This document shows positions 44,761 through 54,395 of a stretch of 64,000 nucleotides of DNA, piece by piece. The stretch comes from Bacteroidales bacterium (GTDB taxonomy: Bacteria; Bacteroidota; Bacteroidia; Bacteroidales; Bacteroidaceae). A model generated the notes under the pieces. That model was not told where the DNA came from, searched no databases, and saw only the letters and a list, made by a program, of their open reading frames with translations. The stretch is from assembly GCA_004557035.1 (NCBI GenBank), contig SFFB01000009.1:62001-126000 (forward strand), in the 5' to 3' direction. Within the stretch, counting starts at the first letter, position 1, and every line of letters begins with the position of its first letter. A program made the translations under genes and the position numbers.

Positions 44761-46716
44761 ATGAAACGATGGATGGCCACGCTGCTCGTGGCACTTTCGC
44801 TCTGCGCCAAAGCCCAAATCAACACCGACAACGTGTTGCTGATGGGCCGCAGTGCCATAGCCGCCGAAGACTATCTCACGGCCATCGGTCTCTTTAACCG
44901 CGTGATTGAGGTGAAGCCTTTCCTCTACAAGCCCTACTATTACAGGGCCTACGCCAAGTTTTCGCTCGACGACTTCGGCGGAGCCGAGGCCGATCTCACC
45001 AAGGCCATCGACATCAACCCCTATATGGTGGAGCTCTATCAGTTGCGCGGCATCTGCCGCATCAGGATGAGCGCCTTCGAGGGGGCAGAAAAAGACTATT
45101 CGCGCACACTCGACGAACTCCGCGACGACCGCAGTGCGCGCTTCAACCGCGCCCTGTGCCGGTTGGAGCAGAAAAAATATGACGAGGCCGAGGCCGACGT
45201 CGACTCGATTATGGCGGCGGCGCCCAACTTCTATCGGGCTTATCCGCTGAAAGCACAGATTGCCTTCGAGCGGCAAGACACCACCGCCGGCGTCAAATGG
45301 CTCACGACGCTGACCGAGCGCGAACCGACCAACACCGACGCTTGGTCGTTTCTCGGACGCTATGCCCTCCGACAAAGCCGCTATGCACGCGCCGACAGCC
45401 TGCTGACAAAAGCCATCACGCTCAGTCCCCGACGCTATGACGACCTGCTGGCAAGAGCCTTGGCGCGGCATGGCATGAACCGTTTCGGGGCGGCAGTCGA
45501 CGACTATACGCGGGTGATTGACCTGGTGCCCGAGCATTTCGTGGCCCACTACAATCGCGGCCTCATCCTGGCACTCGTGGGCGAAGACAACAAGGCGCTC
45601 GAGGATTTTGACTTTGTCGTGGCCAGCGAACCCGACAACACGCTGGCCCTCTACAACCGCGCACTGCTGCGGCGACAGACCGGCGACTGGCGGGGAGCAG
45701 TTGCCGACTTCACCCGACTCATCCGCCAATATCCCACCTTCTATTACGGCTATCAGGCACGGGCCGAATGTCGACGGAAAATGGGCGACGTCAAGGGGGC
45801 GATTAGCGACGAAACCGTGGTGGCACGCGCCAACCTCGACGTGATGTTTGCCAAACACAAACGCCGCATCGTCAAGAAGGTGCGCAAAGGCTCAGACCAC
45901 AGTCTTGATAGTTACGACCAACTCGTCGACGACGCCATGGCCGACTCCACCGAACTGAGTTTCGGCCGACTGCTGGCCAAAGACCTTTTCGGCAAAGTGC
46001 AATACCGCTCAACCTCAGAGACCGAGTTGCCGCCCTATGCGCTGACCTTCCGCCAACCCTCTGAAGAAAAAGGCTACCGCTCTATAGGTTTCTTGCCCGA
46101 GGCTGCACGGCTCTCGTCGCTACTCCGCTCCGGCACACTCACTCTCACGGCCTCAGCAGGCACGGGCAACGAAGATTTCGAACCACACCTGACGGCTGCC
46201 AAACAAAACAATCCGTCGGCGGCCGACACGCTGATTTGCCAAGCCGTGTGCCGCGCCGACGACTATGACTACGGCGGCGCACAAACTCTGCTTGGCAGGG
46301 CACTGACAGCGGCCTCGAAGCCACAGACCAAGGCATTGATAAGACTCCAAACGGGCGCCGTATGCATCAAGTCGGCCACAGCCATGACCGAGATGGGGGC
46401 AGAAGAGACCAAGACGCGACAAGCCCTACTGAGCCTTGCCGTCAAAAATCTCAAAGAGACACTCACCGACGCCGGCGAGGCCCGTCTCTACCTGCTCTAT
46501 AATCTGGGCTGTGCCTATATGGCTCAAAACGACTACGACAAGGCCGTGGAGACTTTCGACGAAGCCATCAAGACCGACGGCCGACTGGCCGAAGCCTGGT
46601 ACAACCGCGGACTGGCCAAAATACGCCTCAACGACAAGACCGGCGCACGCACCGACTTGAGCCGTGCCGGCGAACTCGGCCTCTTCAGTGCCTACAGTCT
46701 GATGCGCAAACTATAA
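44761..46716 (+). CDS. secreted/periplasmic TPR-repeat protein, 651 aa
   Basis: A signal peptide (MKRWMATLLVALSLCAKAQ) is followed by TPR units in series from about residue 20 to 365 (AIAAEDYLTAIGLFNRVIEV, YYRAYAKFSLDDFGGAEADL, LVGEDNKALEDFDFVVASEP, TGDWRGAVADFTRLIRQYP). A charged linker leads to further TPRs at about 500-645 (AYMAQNDYDKAVETFDEAIK, ARTDLSRAGELG). It should be a periplasmic scaffold; its partners are unknown. It lies between def and rlmD, 94 bp and 29 bp away. Confidence 0.85.
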   Translation: MKRWMATLLVALSLCAKAQINTDNVLLMGRSAIAAEDYLTAIGLFNRVIEVKPFLYKPYYYRAYAKFSLDDFGGAEADLTKAIDINPYMVELYQLRGICRIRMSAFEGAEKDYSRTLDELRDDRSARFNRALCRLEQKKYDEAEADVDSIMAAAPNFYRAYPLKAQIAFERQDTTAGVKWLTTLTEREPTNTDAWSFLGRYALRQSRYARADSLLTKAITLSPRRYDDLLARALARHGMNRFGAAVDDYTRVIDLVPEHFVAHYNRGLILALVGEDNKALEDFDFVVASEPDNTLALYNRALLRRQTGDWRGAVADFTRLIRQYPTFYYGYQARAECRRKMGDVKGAISDETVVARANLDVMFAKHKRRIVKKVRKGSDHSLDSYDQLVDDAMADSTELSFGRLLAKDLFGKVQYRSTSETELPPYALTFRQPSEEKGYRSIGFLPEAARLSSLLRSGTLTLTASAGTGNEDFEPHLTAAKQNNPSAADTLICQAVCRADDYDYGGAQTLLGRALTAASKPQTKALIRLQTGAVCIKSATAMTEMGAEETKTRQALLSLAVKNLKETLTDAGEARLYLLYNLGCAYMAQNDYDKAVETFDEAIKTDGRLAEAWYNRGLAKIRLNDKTGARTDLSRAGELGLFSAYSLMRKL

Positions 46717-46745
46717 CCTACCAGCCACACTCCTATATAATATAT

Positions 46746-48170
46746 ATGTCAAGAAAGAAAAAACCGCTCCCCCTGCTCGAAAACATAACCATCACCGACG
46801 TGGCTGCCGAAGGCAAAGCCATTGCCAAGGTTGACGGCCTGGCCGTGTTTGTGCCCTATGCCGTGCCCGGCGACGTCGTTGACCTGCAAATCAAGCGCAA
46901 GAAGCACAGTTATGCCGAAGCCGAGATTGCCCGTATGATTACGCCGTCGGCCGACCGCACAGAGCCTTTCTGTCCCCACTTCGGCGTGTGTGGCGGTTGC
47001 AAATGGCAATGTCTGCCCTATCGGCTCCAACTCCACCACAAGCAAAAACAAGTGGAGGAGACCCTGCGCCGCATTGCCAAAGTCGCACTGCCCGAGGTGT
47101 CGCCCATCATAGGCAGCCCGCAGGAACGGGAATACCGCAACAAACTCGAGTTTGGCTTTTCAGACAAACGCTGGCTCACGGTAGAAGAGGTGAAAACCGG
47201 CGTGAAGTTTGACCAAATGAACGCCGTGGGCTTCCACATAGCCGGATCGTTTGACAAAATACTCGACATCACGGCCTGCCGCCTCATGGACGACATCAAC
47301 AACCGTCTGCGCAACGCCATACGCGACTACGCCCTCGACCACGGCCTCACCTTCTACAACTGCCACAGCCGCGAAGGCCTTTTGCGCGGCATGATGATAC
47401 GCACCTCGACGACGGGCGAACTGATGTTGCTTATGCAATTCTGCATCCATACGCCCGACGAAGACCGTGAGGCACACGACCTGCTCGACCACCTGCACAC
47501 GACCTTCCCCGAGGTGACGTCGCTGCTCTACGTGAACAACACGAAATGCAACGACACCTTTGCCGACCTGCCCGTCGCCACCCACAGCGGCACAGACTGC
47601 ATCTATGCCGAGATGGAAGGCTTGCGCTTCAAGGTGGGCCCGAAGAGCTTTTACCAGACCAACTCGGCCGGCGCCTACGAACTCTATAAGGTGGCACGTG
47701 ACTTTGCCGGACTGAGCGGCAACGAATTGGTCTACGACCTCTATACCGGCACGGGCACCATCGCCAACTTCGTGGCCAGGCAGGCCCGGCAGGTGGTGGG
47801 CATTGAGTATGTGCCCGAAGCCATCGAAGACGCCAAAGTCAACGCCGACCTTAACGGCCTCGGCAACACGCTCTTCTACGCCGGCGATATGAAAGACATC
47901 CTCACCACCGACTTTATCACCGCCCACGGCCGGCCCGACGTCATCATCACCGACCCGCCCCGCGCAGGTATGCACGGCGACGTGATTGAAGCCATCCGCT
48001 TTGCCGCGCCCCGCCGCATCGTCTACGTGAGTTGCAACCCCGCCACACAGGCCCGCGACCTTAGTCTGCTCGACGACCTCTACCGCGTGGAGCGCGTGCA
48101 GCCCGTCGATATGTTCCCCCACACCCACCACGTCGAAAACGTCGTATTGCTCGTCAAGCGTGAAGGATGA
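46746..48170 (+). CDS. rlmD: 23S rRNA (uracil-C5)-methyltransferase RlmD/RumA family, 474 aa
   Basis: An N-terminal TRAM domain (about 10-70: ENITITDVAAEGKAIAKVDG) is followed by the iron-sulfur cysteines CPHFGVCGGCKWQC (about 78-91). The methyltransferase domain has VYDLYTGTGTIANF, TDPPRAGMHGDV and the catalytic nucleophile in YVSCNPATQARDL (near residue 432). It adds a methyl group to a 23S rRNA uridine; U1939 is the usual target, though Bacteroidota homologues may differ. A full family A repeat follows the stop. Confidence 0.93.
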   Translation: MSRKKKPLPLLENITITDVAAEGKAIAKVDGLAVFVPYAVPGDVVDLQIKRKKHSYAEAEIARMITPSADRTEPFCPHFGVCGGCKWQCLPYRLQLHHKQKQVEETLRRIAKVALPEVSPIIGSPQEREYRNKLEFGFSDKRWLTVEEVKTGVKFDQMNAVGFHIAGSFDKILDITACRLMDDINNRLRNAIRDYALDHGLTFYNCHSREGLLRGMMIRTSTTGELMLLMQFCIHTPDEDREAHDLLDHLHTTFPEVTSLLYVNNTKCNDTFADLPVATHSGTDCIYAEMEGLRFKVGPKSFYQTNSAGAYELYKVARDFAGLSGNELVYDLYTGTGTIANFVARQARQVVGIEYVPEAIEDAKVNADLNGLGNTLFYAGDMKDILTTDFITAHGRPDVIITDPPRAGMHGDVIEAIRFAAPRRIVYVSCNPATQARDLSLLDDLYRVERVQPVDMFPHTHHVENVVLLVKREG

Positions 48171-48219
48171 AGAGGAGGCAAAGAGATTGAGAGCCTGAAA
48201 GGCGAAAAGATGATTAGCC

Positions 48220-48475
48220 TCCCTGCAAGCCCTGTAAGGGCGTAACAAAGATAGCCCAGGTCGAAGGCCTGGGTAATAGCACATCCCGAAAAACCGGCCT
48301 GTAAGGTCGGCACATTTAGGGGCAAATAATCATTATTAATTGTCTACACGCCAATGAGAATTATCTCATCAATGTGCCGACCTTACAGGCCGGAAATAGA
48401 ATGGCCATCCATAACCCAGGCCTAACGACCTGGGCTAATATGTTACGCCCTTTCAGGGCTACTTGGCATACGTCA
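48220..48475. repeat. family A inverted-repeat element, full copy 3
   Basis: The left arm (about 48227-48314) and right arm (about 48374-48462) surround a 59-bp loop. The stems are GCCCTGTAAGGGC, CCCAGGTCGAAGGCCTGGG and CCGGCCTGTAAGGTCGG; the right arm has the complements. This is the cleanest copy and is not flanked by a long family C tract. It lies between rlmD and the unknown gene at 48528. Confidence 0.92.
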
Positions 48476-48527
48476 CAGCATTATTCAAACAGCTTTGTCT
48501 AATATATAAATCCTGCCCTCATAAGTT

Positions 48528-49229
48528 ATGACCGGCATCATCCGCACCAATCCGGCACTTCGCCGCCGCCTCGAGGCCATTCTGATGGGCCAAGACGAAG
48601 GCGCCATGCTTGCGCTGTTTCCGACGCTCACAAACAGTGAGCGCCGCACGGCGAGTTGGCTTTTGGGTGAAGAACTCTTGCCGCGACTGGAAGGGAGCGA
48701 GACGTTTATGTATTGGTTTGACGCGCTGACGGCCGCCGATGTGCGTGCCCATCTCGGCACCTGCCTCAAAGCCGCAGCCATGCGACTCTCACGCGGCACC
48801 GTCGACCTCGCCGACCGTCGTTGGGACAATTTTGCCGCCCGGGCCACGGCCATCGACCGGCGCAAGACACTCGACGCCCTGTTACCGCTGGCTGCTGACC
48901 TCACCACGACAGACCACCTGCTCAAGCGCTTTGCCGCCGACAGCATAGCGTCCACCGCCACGGCCTGCCTCCGGGCCACCACCACGCCGGCCCTCTTCCG
49001 CCTCTTCACTACCCTGCAAACCATCGAAGGCGACACCGAGCGCATCGTGCCCATCTACAAAGCCCTGCTCAAGTTGGGCCATCGCCGGGCCTTCAAGACC
49101 GCCAGCCTCGTGCGCAGCCACTTCGGCCTTGAGTCGCTTCCGGGCACCTTTTCTCTGCAACTCGAACCGTGGCAGACCGACCGCGTGGCCGTGGACTACG
49201 ACAAATTTGCACGGCTCATAGAGGAGTGA
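48528..49229 (+). CDS. protein of unknown function, 233 aa
   Basis: No signal peptide, no membrane helix, and no motif I recognise. It reads as an all-helical protein (ALRRRLEAILMGQDEGAMLA, SERRTASWLLGEELLPRLE, AAMRLSRGTVDLADRRWDNF, HRRAFKTASLVRSHFG). The gene ends 53 bp before the secreted metalloprotease and is probably co-transcribed with it. Codon use matches its neighbours. Confidence 0.6.
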   Translation: MTGIIRTNPALRRRLEAILMGQDEGAMLALFPTLTNSERRTASWLLGEELLPRLEGSETFMYWFDALTAADVRAHLGTCLKAAAMRLSRGTVDLADRRWDNFAARATAIDRRKTLDALLPLAADLTTTDHLLKRFAADSIASTATACLRATTTPALFRLFTTLQTIEGDTERIVPIYKALLKLGHRRAFKTASLVRSHFGLESLPGTFSLQLEPWQTDRVAVDYDKFARLIEE

Positions 49230-49282
49230 GAGCGCCAACCTTTTCTGAATATTATCGAAAATACAATAACCCAATCAACATT

Positions 49283-51622
49283 ATGCTCAAAAAAATCATC
49301 ACCCTGCTCTGCGTGCTGGCCTTGGGTCTACCGGTGGCCGCCCAGAGACAAAACAAACCGCAAACGAAAGAGAGCGTCACGCGCGGTCTCTTCAACGTAG
49401 TCAAGTCGGGAGGCGACTGGTATTTTGAAATCCCCGACTCCATCGTGGGCCGTCGCCTGCTCACCACCATCCGTTTCACCAATGCCCCCGCCGGCACCAA
49501 GAAATATGGTGGCGAGATGCTGGGCGAACAGACCGTCTATTGGGAAACCGCTCCGGGCGACCTGCTGCTTTTGCGCTCTGACCTCTACGTCAACGTGGCC
49601 GACTCGCTCGACGCCATCGACCGCGCCGTGAGCATCAGCAACTCCAATCCCATCATCGGCACTTTCAAAGTGGAGAGCCACAAGCGCGGACTGCGCCGCA
49701 TCAAGGTGACGTCGTTTTTCAACGAAGACAACCCCGCCATTGGCGTGAATATGTTCACCAAACAAGCCTTTGGCCTTCAGGGCTACCTGCCTTCCGCCTC
49801 ATTCATTGAGTCGATAAAGTCTTTCCCCATGAACGTGGAAGTACGCACTACCAAGACGTGGATGTCGGCCCAGCCCAAGACCTATTCGGGCGTCTACACC
49901 GGCAAAGTCACTCTCGGACTGAACGTGTCGTTTGTGCTTTTGCCCGAGAAGCCGATGCAGGCCCGTCTCTTCGACCCGCGTGTAGGCTATTTTGCCGACC
50001 GTTACAATGAATTCACCGACAATCAGCAGCGCGTCGACGTCCGTCGGTTCATCACCCGCTGGCGTCTGGAGCCCAAAGACAGCACCGACCGCGAAAAGAT
50101 GAAACGCGGCGAACTCGTCGAGCCCCTCAAACCCATTGTCTACTACATCGATCCGGCCACGCCAAAAAAATGGCGCCCCTACCTCATTGCCGGTGTCAAC
50201 GACTGGCAAAAAGCCTTCGAGCAGGCTGGTTTCAAAAACGCCATCATCGGCAAGGAGTGGCCCGAAAACGACTCGACCATGTCGATGGAAGATGCCCGCT
50301 ACTCCGTCATCCGCTATTTGGCCTCCGACATCGAAAACGCCTACGGCCCCAATGTCCACGACCCGCGTTCAGGCGAAATCATCGAGAGCCACATCTGCTG
50401 GTACCACAACGTGATGAGCCTTGTCCACGACTGGTATATGATACAGGCCGGCAACATCGACGAGGCTGCACGCAAAATGAAATTCGGCGACGAACTGATG
50501 GGTGAGCTCATCCGTTTCGTTTCGTCGCACGAAGTGGGCCACACCCTCGGTCTGCGCCACAATTTCGGCTCTTCAAGCACCGTGCCGACCGACAGTCTGC
50601 GCAGCCGCTGCTTCACCGAAAAATACGGCCATACGCCCAGCATCATGGACTATGCCCGCTTCAACTACGTGGCCCAACCCGAAGACAGCATCACCACTGC
50701 CGGCATCTTCCCGCGCATTGGCGACTACGACCTCTGGGCCATCAAGTGGGGCTACACCCCGATGTTTGACGCCTACGATATAGACAGCGACCATTGGGAA
50801 CTTGAGAAACTCGTGCAGGCTGCCGAGCTCGACAAAAATCCCCGCCTGTGGTTTGGCGACGGCGAGACCAACCGCACCAACGACCCGCGCTGTCAGACCG
50901 AGGACCTCGGCGACGACGCCGTCAAGTCGAGCGACTACGGCATCAAAAACCTGCAACGCATGATGCCCAACCTGCCCGAATGGACCTACCAGTCGAACGA
51001 CATAAACCTCTCGGGCCTCAAAGGCGTCTACGATAACGTTGTCAGCCAGTTCATGCGCTACACCTTCCACGTGGCCAACAACATCGGTGGCGTAATGATG
51101 ACCTACAAGACCATCGACGAGACCGGCGACATCTATGCCGATACGCCGAGAGAAAAACAAGAACGTGCACTCGATTTCATCAACCGCCACATCTTCACCG
51201 AGCCCACCTGGCTCATCGACGTGCCCTACATCCATCGCCTCTCGCCCGACCCGTCGACCATCACCGAGCGCTTTGGCACCAACGTGATGAACCGCCTCTT
51301 CTCGGCCGCATCACTGGAGCGCCTCACCGCCACCTATCCGCTCACTGACGTGCTCTCCGACGTGGAGCGTATGCTGTTCAGCGAATTGCGCAGCGGCAAG
51401 GCCGTCACCTCATACCGCCAAGCCCTGCAACGCAGCTACATCGGTGCTTTGACCACCTATTTCACCACGGCCACTCCGGCAAAGGCCGCCCGTGCCGACG
51501 TGCTCTATGCACTCAAAAACCTGCGCAAGCGCCTGACATCCAACGCCGGAGCCGACCGTGCCACACGCGCACACTTCGCCTCGCTGGCCGACCTCATCGA
51601 CCGCGCACTGGTGATTAAATAA
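49283..51622 (+). CDS. secreted zinc-dependent metalloprotease, metzincin-like (DUF5117/DUF5118 type), 779 aa
   Basis: The ATG at 49283 starts a signal peptide (MLKKIITLLCVLALGLPVAA, cleavage near AAAQ). The N-terminal half is beta-rich and probably corresponds to DUF5118/DUF5117 (GLFNVVKSGGDWYFEIPDSI, IRFTNAPAGTKKYGGEMLG). The zinc motif is SHEVGHTLGLRHNF with first His at 416, and the Met-turn-like SIMDYARFNYV follows about 38 residues later, as in metzincins. A C-terminal helical region ends the protein. Such large periplasmic or secreted proteases are common in Bacteroidota; substrates are unknown. Confidence 0.87.
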   Translation: MLKKIITLLCVLALGLPVAAQRQNKPQTKESVTRGLFNVVKSGGDWYFEIPDSIVGRRLLTTIRFTNAPAGTKKYGGEMLGEQTVYWETAPGDLLLLRSDLYVNVADSLDAIDRAVSISNSNPIIGTFKVESHKRGLRRIKVTSFFNEDNPAIGVNMFTKQAFGLQGYLPSASFIESIKSFPMNVEVRTTKTWMSAQPKTYSGVYTGKVTLGLNVSFVLLPEKPMQARLFDPRVGYFADRYNEFTDNQQRVDVRRFITRWRLEPKDSTDREKMKRGELVEPLKPIVYYIDPATPKKWRPYLIAGVNDWQKAFEQAGFKNAIIGKEWPENDSTMSMEDARYSVIRYLASDIENAYGPNVHDPRSGEIIESHICWYHNVMSLVHDWYMIQAGNIDEAARKMKFGDELMGELIRFVSSHEVGHTLGLRHNFGSSSTVPTDSLRSRCFTEKYGHTPSIMDYARFNYVAQPEDSITTAGIFPRIGDYDLWAIKWGYTPMFDAYDIDSDHWELEKLVQAAELDKNPRLWFGDGETNRTNDPRCQTEDLGDDAVKSSDYGIKNLQRMMPNLPEWTYQSNDINLSGLKGVYDNVVSQFMRYTFHVANNIGGVMMTYKTIDETGDIYADTPREKQERALDFINRHIFTEPTWLIDVPYIHRLSPDPSTITERFGTNVMNRLFSAASLERLTATYPLTDVLSDVERMLFSELRSGKAVTSYRQALQRSYIGALTTYFTTATPAKAARADVLYALKNLRKRLTSNAGADRATRAHFASLADLIDRALVIK

Positions 51623-51699
51623 AACTGCCCCGAATGCGCGACCGTAATTGTCTTTTGACCTGCGTCGCCAAGATATTATCTTTGAGATATAGAAAAAAG

Positions 51700-51800
51700 G
51701 AAGAGGCCTCAAAAGGGTCTCTTCTTTTTATATTCAGGCACTTACGGGAATAAGGGGAAGAATGACTGTCCTTAAGCCGGCCACTTCTGTCCTTATGCGC
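51700..51800 (+). repeat. family B element copy 5
   Basis: Hairpin GAGGCCTC-aaaa-GGGTCTC with a T-rich tail (51701-51731), then CACTTACGGGAATAAGG and two inverted units (CTGTCCTTAAG, CTGTCCTTATG). The hairpin lies about 80 bp past the metalloprotease stop and may terminate it. Confidence 0.78.
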
Positions 51801-51955
51801 GGCCGCGTCGCCCCTATGTATGGCGACGAAGAGTGAGATTGAGGCTTTATAGCCCAAAATATGTCACGGCAAAAGTTTATGAGTATGTTTCCCCAATTAT
51901 TTATGTCACATCTGACCGCGGGATTTGAACAAACGCTTACAAATAGGATCTTCAA
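51801..51955. other. intergenic region, nothing recognised
   Basis: Between family B copy 5 and family D copy 3. AT-rich; no ORF or structure supported. Confidence 0.4.
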
Positions 51956-51956
51956 G

Positions 51957-52060
51957 AATGTGACTGAACGTGACTGAAGCATCCAATCACAGCAACAGGC
52001 TAAGCCACAATGAGATAGAAGCGCGTGATTGGGTGATTGGGAAAAAGGCAACAATTTGGG
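51957..52060 (+). repeat. family D element copy 3
   Basis: GTGACTGAACGTGACTGAAG (direct instead of inverted halves) is followed, after about 37 bp, by the conserved core (52021-52060) that contains GTGATTGGGTGATTGGGAAA. The core is nearly identical to copy 1 over 40 bp. Confidence 0.78.
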
Positions 52061-52082
52061 GGGGAGAAGAATATATTGTGTT

Positions 52083-54239
52083 TTACTCCACCCTGACATA
52101 CTTCACGGGGCGGAGCATAAAACCCGTGGGACGACCGGCGGTGGAGAGAAGCGAACCGGCTGAGGTGGTGAGTTTGAGCACGTATTCCGTATAGGGTGCA
52201 TAGGAGGTGTTGCCTCGGGCACCGACTGTGGCGCTGTGCAGGTAGGCGGCTGTGCCCCATTTGGGGTTGTTGGCGGTGTTGTCGAGGTATTCCGTGGGCG
52301 GGATGAGGATGCTTTTGTCTTCGTAGCCGTTTTTACCGGTGAGTTTAATCCACTTCCTGCCATCGACGGTTTGCGACGAGATGGTGGTGTTGGTATAGAG
52401 CAGTCTGAGGTCTTCGGCCGTCGGGATATACCAGCCGTCGGGCCAGTTGGCCTGAACGATGTCGTCTTCTTCTTGTAGGTGACGGGCGTCGAGCTCGGCC
52501 GCGGTGTTGACGATGGGGTATTTGTTATGAATGGGACTGCCTATATAAGTGGAATAGTAGAAACCCGACGGCTCTTCGAGGTCGCCCCAAGCCATACGGA
52601 TGCCGGGGCGCGACATACAGCCGGCAATCAACTCATCTTCGTCGGCAGACTGCCCGTTGTAGGCCTGCAATGCGACCTTCGACTCGGCACCATAGTTGAA
52701 GGGACTCCAGATGAGTTTGTAGGTCGCCATGGTGGTGACGCCGTCGATGGTTTCTTCCACCGTTTTGGTGATGCCCAGATCCACGCCGAGCGCGTCGATG
52801 TGGCGCTTCACAATGTCGCTTTTTTCGGCCAAAGTGAAAGTGTGAAGTTGCTTGAGCACGGGGCGAATGTTGTACCCGGCCCAGCGATAATTGGAGATGA
52901 TACGCATCTGCGGGTAATTCAAGAGCGTGGCACAGTATGAAGCGTTGTTCAGATTGGCCGACATGTAATAGAGATAGAGCGGGTTTGAGATGTTGGCTCC
53001 ATTGCCATAGCCACCCGTGACCATCGTGATTTCGCGACCGTTCTTGGTGCTCCTGAAAGTGATTTTGTTGACTTCCTTGCCCAAATCCTCACTCATGATG
53101 GTTTCGGAGGATACAATCTCAGTGTTGTCGATAAACTCTTTCATGTCGGCTGTGCTTGGCAGGGTCCAGTGGCCGCCCCAATATTGGCGCACGGGGTCGT
53201 AGACCGTCTCAGCGATATTAAATGGAAGGAGCGACGCACCGTTTTCGATGTAGGGGTCGTTGATATAGGTGGCATAGTTGTAAACGTCTTTCTCGAAGAG
53301 TTCGCCCCAGGCCAGCCGTCGTCCTAGGCGGTTTTTAACGGCCTCGATTTCGGCTTCGTCCATGTGGGTGTCGGTTTCGGTACCGAGGTTGATGGGGCTC
53401 CACTTCACTCCCGAGGGGAAACCGAGGTCCACGGCACAGCGCTCGTCCATACCGTAGGTGTAGACGATGGCGTGATGACCGTTTTGCAGGAGGATGTCGG
53501 CAGCATTATAACTCAACTCTTTCATACCCGTGAGGTAGTTGCCGATGGTGTAGGTACCGCCGACGTTCCAATGTTGGGGTGTAGGGACGTCGAGGATATA
53601 GCGGTAGTGCTCCACGCCGTTTTCGTCGGTGGTTTTGGTGAAATTGAAGTCTGAGAGCCAGTCGGCGTTGTGCTCTTGAGTGTAGGCATTATAGACGTCT
53701 ATTTTGGCATAACGATGTTGAAAGCGCAGCGTTGTCACGGCATTGGTTTGCGGCGAAGTGGGAGCAGTGAAGAGCCAGTCGGTGGCCGGCGTCGTGCTTT
53801 GGTCGACGGCCGGGGAAGTGAGTTTGGCCTGAATGTCAGCCTCGCTCGAGCAGTCGTTGAAATCCTCCGAATAGGGGAAATAGGCCACGTATTTGTAACC
53901 CAGTTTGTGCACAATCTCGGTGAGGTCCGACTGAAGGTTCCAGGCCACGCCGTCGGGGGTGGTGAGTTTGAGGTTTTTGGCCTGTTTGCCGTCGATGAGC
54001 GGGACGAAATGGCCCTCGGCGTCGACGACGAAGAGTCCGAATGCATCACCGGCTTTGAAGTCGTCGGTGATGCGGCTGTCACTGACATCGACGACATCGC
54101 CTCTCGACTTCACCTCATCCACCACCCTTGCTTCAAATCGCAAGGGTTGCCCCACAGCCGCCTCGGGCTGCATATACATATCGTCGCTACATGCCGTGAG
54201 CAGGAGGCAGAGAAGAACAAGGGGAAGGAAAGGTTTCAT
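52083..54239 (-). CDS. fimbrillin-like lipoprotein with two Fib_succ_major-type modules, 718 aa
   Basis: A lipoprotein signal (MKPFLPLVLLCLLLTAC, Cys17) starts the protein. Residues about 30-270 look like a fimbrillin (Mfa-like) domain: VGQPLRFEARVVDEVKSRGD, FKAGDAFGLFVVD, WLFTAPTSPQ, LRFQHRYAKIDVYNAY. Two modules follow that resemble the Fibrobacter succinogenes major paralogous domain. They begin at DLGFPSGVKWSPINLG (about 272) and at about 495 (LGITKTVEE...IWSPFNYGAES). Each contains RLAWGEL/RMAWGDL, a Trp-rich GHWTLPSTAD or GWYIPTAEDL segment, and FMLRPV at the end. It is probably exposed at the surface. It is flanked by repeats on both sides. Confidence 0.82.
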   Translation of the reverse strand: MKPFLPLVLLCLLLTACSDDMYMQPEAAVGQPLRFEARVVDEVKSRGDVVDVSDSRITDDFKAGDAFGLFVVDAEGHFVPLIDGKQAKNLKLTTPDGVAWNLQSDLTEIVHKLGYKYVAYFPYSEDFNDCSSEADIQAKLTSPAVDQSTTPATDWLFTAPTSPQTNAVTTLRFQHRYAKIDVYNAYTQEHNADWLSDFNFTKTTDENGVEHYRYILDVPTPQHWNVGGTYTIGNYLTGMKELSYNAADILLQNGHHAIVYTYGMDERCAVDLGFPSGVKWSPINLGTETDTHMDEAEIEAVKNRLGRRLAWGELFEKDVYNYATYINDPYIENGASLLPFNIAETVYDPVRQYWGGHWTLPSTADMKEFIDNTEIVSSETIMSEDLGKEVNKITFRSTKNGREITMVTGGYGNGANISNPLYLYYMSANLNNASYCATLLNYPQMRIISNYRWAGYNIRPVLKQLHTFTLAEKSDIVKRHIDALGVDLGITKTVEETIDGVTTMATYKLIWSPFNYGAESKVALQAYNGQSADEDELIAGCMSRPGIRMAWGDLEEPSGFYYSTYIGSPIHNKYPIVNTAAELDARHLQEEDDIVQANWPDGWYIPTAEDLRLLYTNTTISSQTVDGRKWIKLTGKNGYEDKSILIPPTEYLDNTANNPKWGTAAYLHSATVGARGNTSYAPYTEYVLKLTTSAGSLLSTAGRPTGFMLRPVKYVRVE

Positions 54240-54289
54240 GGGAGGAATGGTGTTTTTTTGGGGAAAATTAGTGAGGGGCCAAGAGGGTT

Positions 54290-54345
54290 GTTAGCAGCCC
54301 GGGCTGATATGTGACACCCTTGCAGGGCTTGCCGAGCCGCTCAGT
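54290..54345. repeat. family A fragment (outer end of a right arm)
   Basis: AGCCCGGGCTGATATGTGAC and GCAGGGCTTGCCGAGCCGCTCAG (in two segments) match the outer part of the right arms of copies 1 and 2. The rest of that element is missing. Confidence 0.7.
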
Positions 54346-54395
54346 TCAAAGTCTAAGAGTTTGAGCGGCCAAGCCACTCTTTGTCTTTTTGTCTA
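54346..54395. repeat. family C tract with core
   Basis: AGTCTAAGAGTTTGAGCGGC runs into CAAGCCACTCTTTGTC and GTCTTTTTGTCTAAG, linking the family A fragment to the next inverted repeat. Confidence 0.8.
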
